Shown here piece by piece: positions 35,285 to 44,732 of a stretch of 64,000 bases of DNA. How positions within the stretch are numbered: position 1 is the stretch's first letter; the number at the start of each line of letters is the position of its first letter. The notes under the pieces were generated by a model. The model did not search any database. It was given only the letters and a program-made list of their open reading frames with translations, and was not told the origin of the DNA. A program made the translations under genes and the position numbers. Where the stretch lies: assembly GCA_050084985.1 (NCBI GenBank), contig JBITNC010000002.1, positions 29,884,001-29,948,000 of the forward strand. The letters are read 5' to 3'. Source of the stretch: Nageia nagi (taxonomy: Eukaryota > Pinophyta).

Positions 35285-36450
35285 AATACGTTGAAGTGGA
35301 TTCTATCATCTTTGTCACCCCCATAGTTAGAATTAGAAAACCTTGAGAGAAAAAAAGAAGGCAACTTGGTAAACTTAAGTGAAAGATACTTTATGCTTGT
35401 AATACACCTCAAAATTTTAGCAACATGAAGATGCTCAACATAATTTTTGTACATAAACCTTGCCATCAACTTCAATGCATAAGAAATATCTAGCCTAGAG
35501 ATAGTTAAATAAAAAAGACTACCAATAAGATGCTTGTACTTTGTAGCATCTATCAAATGAGAGTTTGAATTAGTATCAAGATTGATTCTAGGAGCAATGG
35601 GAATAGCCATAGGATTACACTCTTCCATTCCAAACTTCTATTAAATATCTTAGACATATTTGGATTGACTAAGGTAGGTACAATCATTACATTGATACAC
35701 TTGCATACCAAGGTAGTGGTGTAAGAGGCGAAGATCAGTAATCTCATATTCAACCTTTAGTTTAGTTATGCACTCATTTATGATCATCATATTATTCCCT
35801 ATGATCAAAAGATCATCCACATAGAGAAGAATTAAGATCAATTTATTTCCTTCATTGAGCACATAAAGATATGAATTTGAGTAGCATTTGGAGAATCCAA
35901 GAGTCTCAAAATACCTTGAAATGTTATTATACCAATCTCATGGTGTTTGCTTAAGTCTTTATAAAGAATTATTTAGCTCACATGCATGGTCCTCTTTCCT
36001 TTGCACAACAAACCATTATGGTTGACTCAAAGATTTCAACATTTAATACATCATTGAGAAATACACTTTTTAGATCAAGCTGAACACCTTCCAACCTTGA
36101 GCTGTAGAAAGAGAAAGGATTAATCTAATCATAGCCATGTTTTATATTGGTGCAAAGGTTTCTTTATAATCAACTCCATAATTTTGAGTGAAACCCTTAG
36201 TAATCAACCTTATATTATATTTCTCAATTTCATCCTTTGAATTGTACTTGATCTTATAGATCCACTTGTTTTCAATTACATTCATTGAGGATGAATCTAT
36301 AACTAAGTCCCAAGTTCCAATTTTAATAAGCATTTCATATTCCAACTTCATAGTATCCATCCAACAAGCATGTTTAGATGCCTCCTTAAAGGTTGAAGGC
36401 TCATTGTGATTGTTGATTTTAGCAAGGAGAGACTTATTCAAAGTCATGCT
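35285..36450 (-). pseudogene. Cop-C RT and truncated RNase H
   Basis: The piece 36142-36447 holds WKDTMKLEYEM-like sequence, NKWIYKIKYNSKDEIEKY and GVDYKETFAPI, the N-terminal RT region. The piece 35650-35862 carries the catalytic YVDD in LILLYVDDLLIIGNN. The piece 35263-35628 gives MEECNPMAIPIAP, HLIGSLFYLTISRLDISYA and FSNSNYGGDKDDR, then switches to non-copia sequence. Frameshifts lie near 35640 and 35880. Confidence 0.85.
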
Positions 36451-37500
36451 TCTAATTATCCTCTAAGTTGGAGAATTTTGGTCTTGAGGTGACTTATTTG
36501 AAGATATATATAACTACTTAGGAATTTCCAAAGAGTCTTCAAATACTTCACTTGAAGTAGAGCCAATAGTAATCTCATTGAATTTGACATCCCTTGAAAT
36601 AAAAATTGCTTTTGCTAAAGTAGAGTAGAGGAATTTTCAAAGAGTCTTCAAATAATTCACTTCAAGAAGATCCAATAGGAACCTCATTGTATTTTACATC
36701 CCTTGAAATAAAAGCTTCTTTTGTTGAAGGAGAGTAGAGGAATTTTTGAAGAGTCTTCAAATACTTCAATCGAATAAGAACCAATAAGAACCTCATTGAT
36801 TTGACATCCCTTGAAATAAAAACTACTTTTGCTGAAGGAGAGTAGAGCTTATACTCTTTATGTTGACTGTCATATCCCACAAAGATGCATTTCTCTTAAT
36901 TATTATCCAACTTCTTTCTTTTCTCTAAAACTATGGAGGAAAATACTTCACATCCAAAGACCCTTAAGTGAGAGATTCTAGTTTTTTTCTTGTTAATACC
37001 TCATATAAAGATTTCCCTTCAACTACTTTTGTGGGACACTTATTCAAGGTGAAGATAGAAGTACTAACAACTTCTTCTTATAAAAACTTAGAAATATTAC
37101 TCATCATGCATCTAGTCATCTCCATTATGGTCCTATTCTTCCTTTCTGTAACACCATTTTATTGCAAAGTATAAGGGATAGTAAATTTCCTTTTGATCCC
37201 ATGCTTTGCACAAAATTTGTTGAACTCATTACTAATTTATCCACCCCCATTATTCAACCTTAGCATCTTGATCTTCATATTGGATTTATTGTCAACTAAG
37301 GCCATGAACTCCTTGACCATATCAAAAGGTTAATCTTTATGCTCTAGTGGATACCCAAAAGTCATCCTACTATAGTCATAAATAAAAGTAAGGACATAAG
37401 ATGCACATCCAAGAGACTTATATTGAAAAGGACCCATCAAATCCAAGTGAATCAATTAGAGAGGTTGAGTTGCCCTAGTTTCCTTATCCTTCTAAACATT
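36451..37500 (-). pseudogene. Cop-C integrase and linker (decayed)
   Basis: On the minus strand, integrase phrases MTFGYPLEHKD-like and KIKMLRLNNGG-like lie near 37400-37220. The stretch before RT contains a local triplication: a segment of about 110-120 bp including ISRDVK and a KEAFISRDVK-like stretch occurs three times between 36555 and 36860, where Cop-D has one copy (VFVSRDVKFNEL). The second catalytic aspartate appears changed (LNNGG instead of SDNGG). Confidence 0.65.
36555..36860 (-). repeat. Local triplication in the Cop-C integrase-RT linker
   Basis: The phrases CATCCCTTGAAATAAAA and GAAGGAGAGTAGAG (or GTAGAGTAGAG) recur near 36590-36630, 36700-36735 and 36808-36847, at about 110-bp spacing. 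Cop-D and Cop-F have one such segment, so this is a lineage-specific tandem amplification within coding sequence. Confidence 0.65.
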
Positions 37501-38935
37501 TTACCTTTTCATCTTCCCTAGGATGCAATTTTCACAAAGGCCAATGGAGAGTAAAATAAGTGGCAATCCTTTCACAAGATCTTGATCCTTCATGAGTTGA
37601 ATAATCTTATGGTTTAGGTGGCATAAATGTTGATGCAAAATATTTTCTATAGAATAAACATTTGAGTGAAGGCATGACTTAGTAGGCACTTGATCAACTA
37701 TGTAAATGTCATTCTTAATTGATCCTTTTATCAAGGTGGCAAACCCTTTCCTTAAACTCTAAGATTTCATATTGAATTCAAAGGTATAACTAACAAAAGA
37801 TTCATCCCTAACTTAGGTATAAAGAGCATATTTTCAATCACCTTCTAATGCACCAATATGCTTCCAATCCCTTCAACTTCTAGCATTGAGTTATCACCTA
37901 TTACTACTATATCCTTCATATGAACTTGTAAAAGTTTTCAAACTTATTCCTTTCAAAGCTCATATGATTAATGCAACCTAAATCTACAACCTAACCATTT
38001 GTAAATGTAAGAGAATTGGAATAAAAATCACAAACATAAGCACATTTCTTATTCTTATTTCCTTTGAAGTTGTTCACATTATCTTTTTCTTTGTCATTTT
38101 ACTTGCTTTTTTTTCTTGAAGCAATGGTTCTCTTTCTGATCAGAGATGCCAAAATAGTTATAATTTTTATCAAAATTTTCCTTAGGCACATGAGGTTTGT
38201 TTGATTTTCCTTTATGATCATGATGATTGTTGTCATACTTCTCTATATTTCTCTTAGGATGAGCATCATGAGGGTTCTTCTTGAATTGAGTCATCTTAGT
38301 TGCACCTAAAGCAATGTTTTGCTCCTTTGGAGAATAAATCAACACCTTCTTGTTGATGGTTTCTTCATGCTTCAAGCGAAGTCTAGAAAGATTCTCTATA
38401 TAGAATACTTCCTCTTCATCATCAAGCCTAGTCTAAATAACATTCATTAAGTGACTAAACTTGGTTAATATGCTTTGTAATATGATGAACACCATAAATT
38501 TATCATTGATCCAATTACACCCACAACTTACAAGGTGAGTCCTATGATCAACAATCTTATTCAAGTAGATTGTCATACCTTCATCCTCCTCTTAACAATA
38601 TTACAAGAGGTTTTGAAACATGGTGAACCTCCTTGAAAACATAGACTCAAGGTAGATTTTCTTAAGCCTATCCCAAGCTTATTTGGAGGATGTTAAGGTT
38701 GAAATCGTGAGAAGAACTTCATTTGAAACTACCCTAAATATCATGAAAGTTGCCAAATCATTCCTGTTGTTATAGATCTCTAACGTTTTAGCTTTTGTTA
38801 GAGCAACTTGATACTCACTCACTTTTTACCAAATCTTGCATGCTTGAAGCTCTACTTTCATCCTTGGTTCCTAAATACCATAATTAGAACCATAAAGGAT
38901 GTGCTTACGCATGAATGAATCTCTCATTTCCACAT
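37501..38935 (-). pseudogene. Cop-C gag, protease, pre-integrase zinc region (decayed)
   Basis: The piece 38094-38375 is the gag C-terminal part; its zinc knuckle reads NYNYFGISDQKENHC, with both first cysteines and the histidine lost. The piece 37501-37734 has the pre-integrase zinc motif (HLCHLNHKIIQ, then LCENCILGKMKR). The protease aspartate remains in VVDLGCINH, but the serine is changed. A KLLDIT-like gag core lies near 38400-38640 with stops. Confidence 0.75.
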
Positions 38936-39419
38936 AAATAAATGTTAATGATTAAAGCATAAGAAGCATCAACATAATCACAATTCCAAGTAGAAAATTA
39001 TGAAACTAACAAATATTTTACTAAACATCAATCATTTAACCAATTATCATAACAATTACAAGTAACCATTATACACTTAATTTTGTCACAATTGAAAGAA
39101 ACTTGTATAAATTTGCAAAAAATTGACAAGTTGTAGGTTAGTAGCTTTATTTGGGTTAGCAATTTGTAGTTAGTAAGTTGTAGCTTAGTGTTAGAAGATT
39201 GTAAGTCATATTAGTGCATTTTGTTTAAGTAGTTGAAGGTTAGTCAGTCCTAATCTACAATTGTAGTTAGCATTTGAGATTACATATTGTAGTTAGTATT
39301 TGAGATTAGTGAACATATTACCATTAACTTAACTTAATTTGAGAATTTGTTGATTGTTTTAACCACAAAAAAGGAACCATACACAACAAGGGGTTAGTAG
39401 TTTCCATAGTTTTATGTTA
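38936..39419. other. Low-complexity spacer left of Cop-D
   Basis: No gene. GTAGTTAG-, TTGTAG- and GAGATTA-type words recur between about 39125 and 39310. This may be leader of Cop-C, but no conserved leader block is seen. Confidence 0.45.
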
Positions 39420-39424
39420 GTTAC
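39420..39424. repeat. Target-site duplication GTTAC, left of Cop-D
   Basis: GTTAC stands directly before the LTR start and again directly after the second LTR (45230-45234). The 5-bp perfect match is the expected size for copia insertion and proves that the two LTRs belong to one insertion. Confidence 0.95.
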
Positions 39425-39470
39425 TGTTAGAATTTGTAATGAAATATTGTGAATATCTAAACTCCTTGTA

Positions 39471-39523
39471 AATTCAATTAATCACTTAAGGGTATGTAGA
39501 TACCTTAAGAGATTAATTGAATT
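39471..39523 (+). other. U3 hairpin of Cop-D 5' LTR
   Basis: The 13-bp arm AATTCAATTAATC (39471-39483) pairs with 39511-39523. After an A-A mismatch, CTTAAGG-G-TAT pairs with ATACCTTAAG, leaving one bulged G and a GTAG loop. The copy in the 3' LTR is at 44779-44831, which would be near the 3' end of the element RNA. Confidence 0.8.
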
Positions 39524-39647
39524 CTTTAATATGTAGACTTTGACTTTACCAAAGTGGTTAGTTGGTAGGTTGAAGTTAGGTGATACATTTAATGTAACCC
39601 TAACCTTACCCTTGGGTTAAAGGAAGGTTAGGGAGGTGCTCTCAAGC

Positions 39648-39655
39648 TATAAATA
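39648..39655 (+). promoter_or_regulatory. TATA box of Cop-D 5' LTR
   Basis: TATAAATA in the context AGCTATAAATAGAGGGCCT, conserved in position in Cop-F (54109-54116) and LTR-A (14736-14743). It probably directs transcription starting a few tens of bases downstream. Confidence 0.7.
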
Positions 39656-39923
39656 GAGGGCCTCTCCTCTTGTCACATATCTAAGTTTTGGAGTAAGATT
39701 ACTCTACTTGGTTGTGTGGGAGAGAGCAAGAGAATAGTTGTAAGAGAGACATAGATTGAGAATAGAGAACTAGTTGTGGATGTACTCCCAAGGAGGGAGA
39801 AACCACATTATATTGGTGTCATATTGTATGAATGATGTTCTTATAATTGTAGATGATGAATGATTTAGCTTCCTAGTCTTAGGTCCTAGAGGATTTGTTT
39901 AGATCTAGTTCAAATCCTTCAAT

Positions 39924-39936
39924 TGGTATCAGAGCC
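39924..39936 (+). promoter_or_regulatory. Primer-binding site of Cop-D
   Basis: TGGTATCAGAGCC, two bases after the LTR, is complementary to the 3' end of plant initiator tRNA-Met and intact. Confidence 0.93.
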
Positions 39937-40047
39937 TTGTTGTGGAAACTCTTCTTTTGGTGTGGAAGCTACATCTTGGAGGTTCTTCATCCTTCTTCAA
40001 TTCGTCATCTTACACCCCATTGGTGAGGTAAATTTTTAAGCAAAGCA
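39937..40047 (+). other. Short leader of Cop-D (intron mostly absent)
   Basis: The leader matches Cop-F up to CCCCATTGGTGAG|GTAAA (donor at 40028) and then reaches the gag ATG within about 20 bases. Cop-F has 3.2 kb at this point. The residual GTAAATTTTTAAGCAAAG looks like the two ends of the intron joined by an internal deletion, not like a spliced junction. Confidence 0.6.
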
Positions 40048-41736
40048 ATGGTTGAAACCTTCATTCCCAAGCATATACTTGACGGTTCCAACTTTGGAAT
40101 ATGGGAACCTCGTATGAAAGCTGAGTTACAAGCAAGGAAGCTGTGGCAGACAGTTAGTGAAGACCTGGTCGCTCCTACCAATGAGAAGGCTCTTAAAGTA
40201 TACAACTCAAAGAATGAGTTAGCAACTTCAATGATTTATCGTGCAGTTTCAGATGATGTCCTTCTCATGATCTCTTCATCAACTTCAGCAAAGGAAGCTT
40301 GGGATAGGTTAAAGAAAATTTACCTTGGGTCTAAATTTTCAAGGAGATTTACCATTCTACAAAAGTTGTTGCAGTATTGACAAAGTGAACATGAAAGTGC
40401 CTCCATCTACTTAAACAAAATCATTGACCTCAGGAATCAATTGGTTGGTTGTGGGTGCAACTGGATCAATGATGAGTTCATGGTCTTCATCATTCTTCAA
40501 AGCCTTACTACAAAGTTCAGCAACTTTGTCACGGTTATGGAAACAAGGCTCGATGATGAAGAAGATGTCATCTCACTTGATAACCTTTCTAGACTCCTTC
40601 TGAAGCATGAGGAAACTTTGAACAAGAAAATGTTGAACCTTTCTCCAAAGGACAATAGCATTGCTCTAGGAGCAACCAAAACTCCTTTCAAGAAAAAGTT
40701 CAAACATTACAAATTCAAAGATAACAAGTCTTCATCTACCTTCAGGAAGTATGACAAAAAGGGCAACAATAATCATGGAAACTACAGGCAAAGAAATGAC
40801 AAAGTTGGATCAAGCAATCCAACACCTCAAGAAAAGTTTGATGGAAATTGTAAGTTTTGTGGTATCTTTGGGCACAAAGAGTATGATTGTCGCAAAAAGA
40901 AATTTGCAAAGAAGAACAAGCATACTGCTACTGTTGCCTACTACTCAATGACTCAAACTATTTCAAATGATTGGATTGTTGATTCAGGATGCACTAATCA
41001 CATGTGTTATGAAAAGGATAAGTTTGAAAACTTTCATAAGTACAAAAAGGATGCAGTTGTGATAGGTGATAATACAGTCCTTGATGTTCATGGAATAGGG
41101 AGTGTGAAGATTCATGGAAAGACTCTTGATAATGTCTTTTATGTGCCTAAACTAAGAATGAATCTCATCTCTGTAATTCAGATTACAAGGAAAGGATGCT
41201 CATTTGAGTTTACCTCACACTCCTGGTGTGTTAAGAAAGGACTTGCCACTTTCATGAAAGGATCAGTAAAGGATGACCTTTATATTGTGGATCAAGTACC
41301 TTCAAAGATGTGTCTTGCTACAAATGTTTGTTCAAAAGGTAATCTTTGGCATCAACGATTAGGACACCTTAACCACAAGAGTATTCAAGATATGAAAACT
41401 CAAGCACTTGTGGAAGGTTTACCTAATATTTCACCCACAATTGGTCTTTGTGAAAGGTGCATTCTAGGAAAGATGCATAGGCAAAAGTTTGAAAAAGATA
41501 AGGCAACTCGGGCTACTTGTCCTCTTCAGCTTGTGCATTCAGATTTGATGGGTCCTTTTCAGACTAAGTCACTAGGTGGAGCTTCTTATGTTCTAACCTT
41601 CATTGATGACTTCAGTAGGATGACATTTGGTTATCTACTTGAGCACAAGGATCAAACTTTTGACAGGTTTAGAGACTTCAAGGCACTTGTTGAAAATCAA
41701 ATTGATTTTAAGATCAAGATGTTGAGATCTGATCAT
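40048..41736 (+). pseudogene. Cop-D gag, protease, integrase N-half
   Basis: ATG at 40048 opens MVETFIPKHILDGSNFGIWE, the gag start shared with Cop-F. A TGA at 40378-40380 (a CGT codon in Cop-F) interrupts gag; the frame then runs on unchanged. The zinc knuckle CKFCGIFGHKEYDC (40849-40890) is intact. The protease motif is WIVDSGCTNHMC (40981). The integrase zinc finger has WHQRLGHLNH (41347) and LCERC (41446-41460). First catalytic Asp in HSDLMGP (41542), second in LRSDHG (41731). Relative to Cop-F a short basic segment after the knuckle is missing. The frame is lost at the G run 41737-41740 (four G; Cop-F has five). Confidence 0.93.
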
Positions 41737-42104
41737 GGGGTGAATATAATAGCAATGAGTTTAACAACTATTGTGTTAAACATGGGATTAAGCGACAATT
41801 CACAATCCCTTACACCCCTCAGCAAAATGGAGTTGCTGAAAGGAAGAATCGCACCATTATGGAAATGGCAAGATGCATGTTGGGTAACCTTCCTAGTTTC
41901 TTATGGGGAGAAGCTATTCACACTACTATTCACACCCTAAATACGTGTCCTACTAAGGTAGTTGAAGGTAAAACTCCATATGAAGCATGGACAGGAAAGA
42001 AACCTAACCTCTCACACTTTAGGGTCTTCGATTGTGATGCATTTGCCTTCATTACCTTAGAGAAAAGAAAGAAGCTAGATAAATGATCAAAAAAATACAT
42101 CTTT
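41737..42104 (+). pseudogene. Cop-D integrase C-half after frameshift
   Basis: After the 1-bp deletion the integrase continues in the next frame: NGVAERKNRTIMEMARCML carries the catalytic glutamate (41838-41840), followed by LPSFLWGEAIHT, PTKVVEGKTPYEAWTGKKPN and FITLEKRKKLDK. A TGA at 42084-42086 replaces an AGA codon present in Cop-F. The frame stays open afterwards into the RT part. Confidence 0.9.
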
Positions 42105-43907
42105 GTGGGGTATGATAATCAGCATAGAGGTTACAGGCTCTACTCTTCATCCCATAAAACAATCTTTGTTTCTAGGGATGTCAAGTTCAATGAACTTTCT
42201 GAGGATACGACCTCTCATGCTGAGGTGTCTGATACAGATGATTCTTCGCCTGCACCTAACTGGTTGGATGGTCATGTAGACAAGTCACCAAAAGAGCAAA
42301 ATTCTCCAGCACAGAGAATTACAAGAAGTATGACCTTGAATAAATCCTTATTTGCCAAAATTAATAATATGCATGAGCTATCAACCTTCAAAAAAGCTTC
42401 CAAGCAAGAGTGTTGGATGGAAGCTATAAAAGTTGAGTATGAGGCACTCATGAAAAATGAAACTTGGGATTTGGTTCCTTATCCCAATGAGAAAAATGTT
42501 ATTGGTAATAAATGGATATACAAGGTCAAGTACAATTCTGATGGAAAAATTGAAAAATTCAAGGCAAGGTTAGTAGCCAAAGGATTCGCTCAAAAATATG
42601 GTATTGATTATGAGGAAACCTTTGCTCCTGTGGCCAAGATGCCTACTGTCAGAATAATTCTTGCTCTTTCTGCAGCTCAAGGATGGAAAGCCTTTCAACT
42701 TGATGTCAAAAGTGCATTTCTCAATGGTGACTTGGATGTTGAAATCTACATGAATCAACCAGAAGGAAAAGAGTCTCTTGTGTGTAAGCTAAAGAAGTCT
42801 TTGTATGGACTTAAGCAAGCACCTAGAGCATGGTACAAGAAAATTTTAGGATTCTTTGCAGATATTGGTTTTTCCAAGTGCTTCTCAGATTCAGATCTAT
42901 ATGTACTCAATCAAGGAAAAGACGTGGTCATAATTCTCCTTTATGTAGATGATCTTCTCATAACAGGCAATAATATTGAAATCATCCAAGAGTGCATCTC
43001 CAAACTTAAGGCAACATTTGAAATGACTGATCTAGGTCTATTTAATTACTATCTTGGGATGCAAGTATACCAACACAAAGATTGTACTTATCTTAGTCAA
43101 TCTAAGTATATATCAGACATCTTGCAAAAGTTTGGAATGGAGGAGTGTAAATATGCTGCAATACCTGTTTCTCCTGGAATCGTTGTATCACTGAGCTCAG
43201 ATTCTTAGTTGGCTGATGCTATAGCTTATAGACAATTGATTGGTAGTCTTCTGTATCTGACTATCTCTCGTCCTGATATTGCCTTTGCAGTGAATCTGAT
43301 GGCACGATTCATGCAAAAAACATATGTTGAACACCTCAATGCTATTAAGCAAATCTTGAGGTATGTCACAGGGACAAAGGATCTTGCTCTTAAGTATTCC
43401 AAAGTGCCCTCAATTATTCTCTTAGGGTTCTCAGATTCTGATTATGGGGGAGATAGAGATGATAGAAAATCAACCTCTGCATATGTGTTTAGCATTGGTT
43501 CAGGTGCTATCTCTTGGGCTTCCAAGAAGCAACCTACTGTGACTCTTTCTACCATCGAAGCTAAATATCGAGCCATGTCTGTTGCTACCCAAGATGCTAT
43601 TTGGCTAAGGCATCTTTTAAATGAAATTGGGTATCAGCAAAATGGCCCATCTCTTATTTCGTTAGATAATCAATCGGCTATCTCTTTGGCTAAGAATCCT
43701 GTGTTCCATCAACGAACCAAACATGTAGAAATCCAAGCTCATTTTATCAGGGAGAAGGTTCTAGATGACATCATACACTTACAGTATTGCCCATCTACTG
43801 AAAACTTCGCTGATTTGTTCACCAAGCCCCTTCCTGAAGCTCAGTTCTGCAAGCTTAGGTATTCTCTCGGGTTGGTGAAGTTGCCCTCAAGGGGGAGTGA
43901 AGTTTAA
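42105..43907 (+). pseudogene. Cop-D RT-RNase H
   Basis: One frame with a single stop (TAG at 43206-43208, CAA in Cop-F). After the linker (ITRSMTLNKSL) RT has KWIYKVKYNSDGKIEKFKAR, GIDYEETFAPVAKM, FQLDVKSAFLNGD, LYGLKQAPRAWYKK and the catalytic YVDD (42942-42953). A 15-bp in-frame deletion removes five residues after NQPEG. RNase H follows: ISRPDIAFAVNLMARF, then SDSDYGGDRDDRKSTSAYVF, TIEAKYRAMS and LDNQSAISLAKNP contain the acidic residues. It ends LPSRGSEV with TAA at 43905. Confidence 0.93.
43889..43899 (+). promoter_or_regulatory. Second polypurine-tract-like motif at end of pol (Cop-D)
   Basis: AAGGGGGAGTG here is identical to the 11 bases spanning the real polypurine tract and LTR start (44724-44734). 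Cop-F has the same pair (61601-61611 and 62533-62543). In many copia elements the tract sits right after pol. Confidence 0.6.
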
Positions 43908-43965
43908 ACTTTTGTTAAGTGATGACAACTTCACCTCTAAGAGGCCTTTTTGATTGTACATTCTA

Positions 43966-44250
43966 GACCTCCGTGGTAAGTTTGCTCTGCGTGACAAACT
44001 TATTGTACAATTGTTGTTATAGAGTGTTGATTATTTGATACCTCAGTGGTAAGTTTGCTCTGCGTGACAAACTTGTTGTACATTTTATACCTCCGTGGTG
44101 AGTTTGCTCTGCGTGAGAAACTTGTTGTACAAATTTTTAGCATATAATTAATATACCTCCATGGTAAGTTCGCTATGCATGAGGAACTTGTTGTACATTC
44201 TATACCTCTATGGTGAGTTTGCTCTACATGAGAAACTCATTGTACAATTT
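43966..44250 (+). repeat. Tandem array of five 24-nt hairpins (Cop-D)
   Basis: Each unit reads CCTCCGTGGT, a 24-nt hairpin, then TTGTACA. Hairpins: 43978-44001, 44051-44074, 44100-44123, 44166-44189, 44215-44238. Stems are AAGTTTG/CAAACTT (first two), GAGTTT/AAACTT with one wobble, AAGTTC/GAACTT and GAGTTT/AAACTC. Spacing between units varies but hairpin length does not. Confidence 0.85.
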
Positions 44251-44290
44251 TTATGCTCTATTTAAAATCAACACATGTTTATATACAACA

Positions 44291-44340
44291 GGTGACTATG
44301 AGTGATGGCTTGGCATCTCTGTGATGGCTTATAGTGCACC
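44291..44340 (+). other. Conserved 50-nt bulged hairpin (Cop-D)
   Basis: GGTGACTATGAGT (44291-44303) pairs with GCTTATAGT-G-CACC (44327-44340), with two wobble pairs and one bulged G. Counterparts are at 62102-62151 (Cop-F) and 579-629 (Cop-A). Confidence 0.7.
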
Positions 44341-44721
44341 ATTGATCAGTTATTTATAAGATGGCATTATTTGATTCTCTTATTTGAATATATGATGCAT
44401 ATAACTGATTTTGTTCATGAGTTGCTTGTAGCATGCAGGATCTTCTTCAGAAATGCAGGTTACTCACCTTGTGAAAGCAAGCTCATGGAGACTCACATGT
44501 CAGCTTAAAGTTGATCGACTACTATGTACAGTGAAACCAGTTGTGGTTAATGATTGTATTGTAAACCATTTTTTGTCAAATGGTAACGTAGTGAGTCTCA
44601 TACTAGTTCTCAAAAAGATTCTCAAATATGTAAAAGTTCTCATCTCCACTTGTATCTCTATGGAGGAGAACTCTCTCTTACTCTCTCTCTTCTCTCTTCT
44701 ACGCTCTATCCCAATATTGCA

Positions 44722-44732
44722 TTAAGGGGGAG
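44722..44732 (+). promoter_or_regulatory. Polypurine tract of Cop-D
   Basis: TTAAGGGGGAG lies directly before the LTR start TG at 44733. Confidence 0.9.

Larger units (their letters stand above)
35285..38935 (-). mobile_element. Cop-C: copia element lacking both LTRs
   Basis: Read on the minus strand, gag starts near 38935 (HILYGSNYGI-like) and pol can be followed to about 35285, where it breaks inside RNase H just after NYGGDKDDR. The last part of RNase H, the 3' UTR and the 3' LTR are missing and replaced by the coiled-coil block. No LTR is recognisable upstream of gag. It is more decayed than Cop-D. Confidence 0.85.
39425..39921 (+). repeat. 5' LTR of Cop-D (497 bp)
   Basis: It begins TGTTAGAATTTG and ends ATCCTTCA. 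It holds the U3 hairpin (39471-39523) and a TATAAATA box (39648-39655) followed by GAGGGCCTCTCCTCTTG. It differs from 44733-45229 by three substitutions. Confidence 0.97.
43908..44721 (+). other. 3' untranslated region of Cop-D
   Basis: The region of about 0.8 kb without coding content carries five 24-nt hairpins (43978-44238), a 50-nt bulged hairpin (44291-44340) and a CT-rich stretch (44676-44705). It is largely alignable with Cop-F 61620-62530 and partly with Cop-A 213-1008. Confidence 0.8.

Noticed and set aside
43966-44250. CRISPR-like array of regularly repeated dyads
   Set aside because: Repeats are imperfect, spacers are not unique inserts of constant length, and the setting is a plant retrotransposon 3' UTR.
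44453-44725. 90-codon open frame in the Cop-D 3' UTR
   Set aside because: Cop-F has the same region with the frame disturbed by small indels, and the translation has no motif; it is best treated as untranslated sequence.
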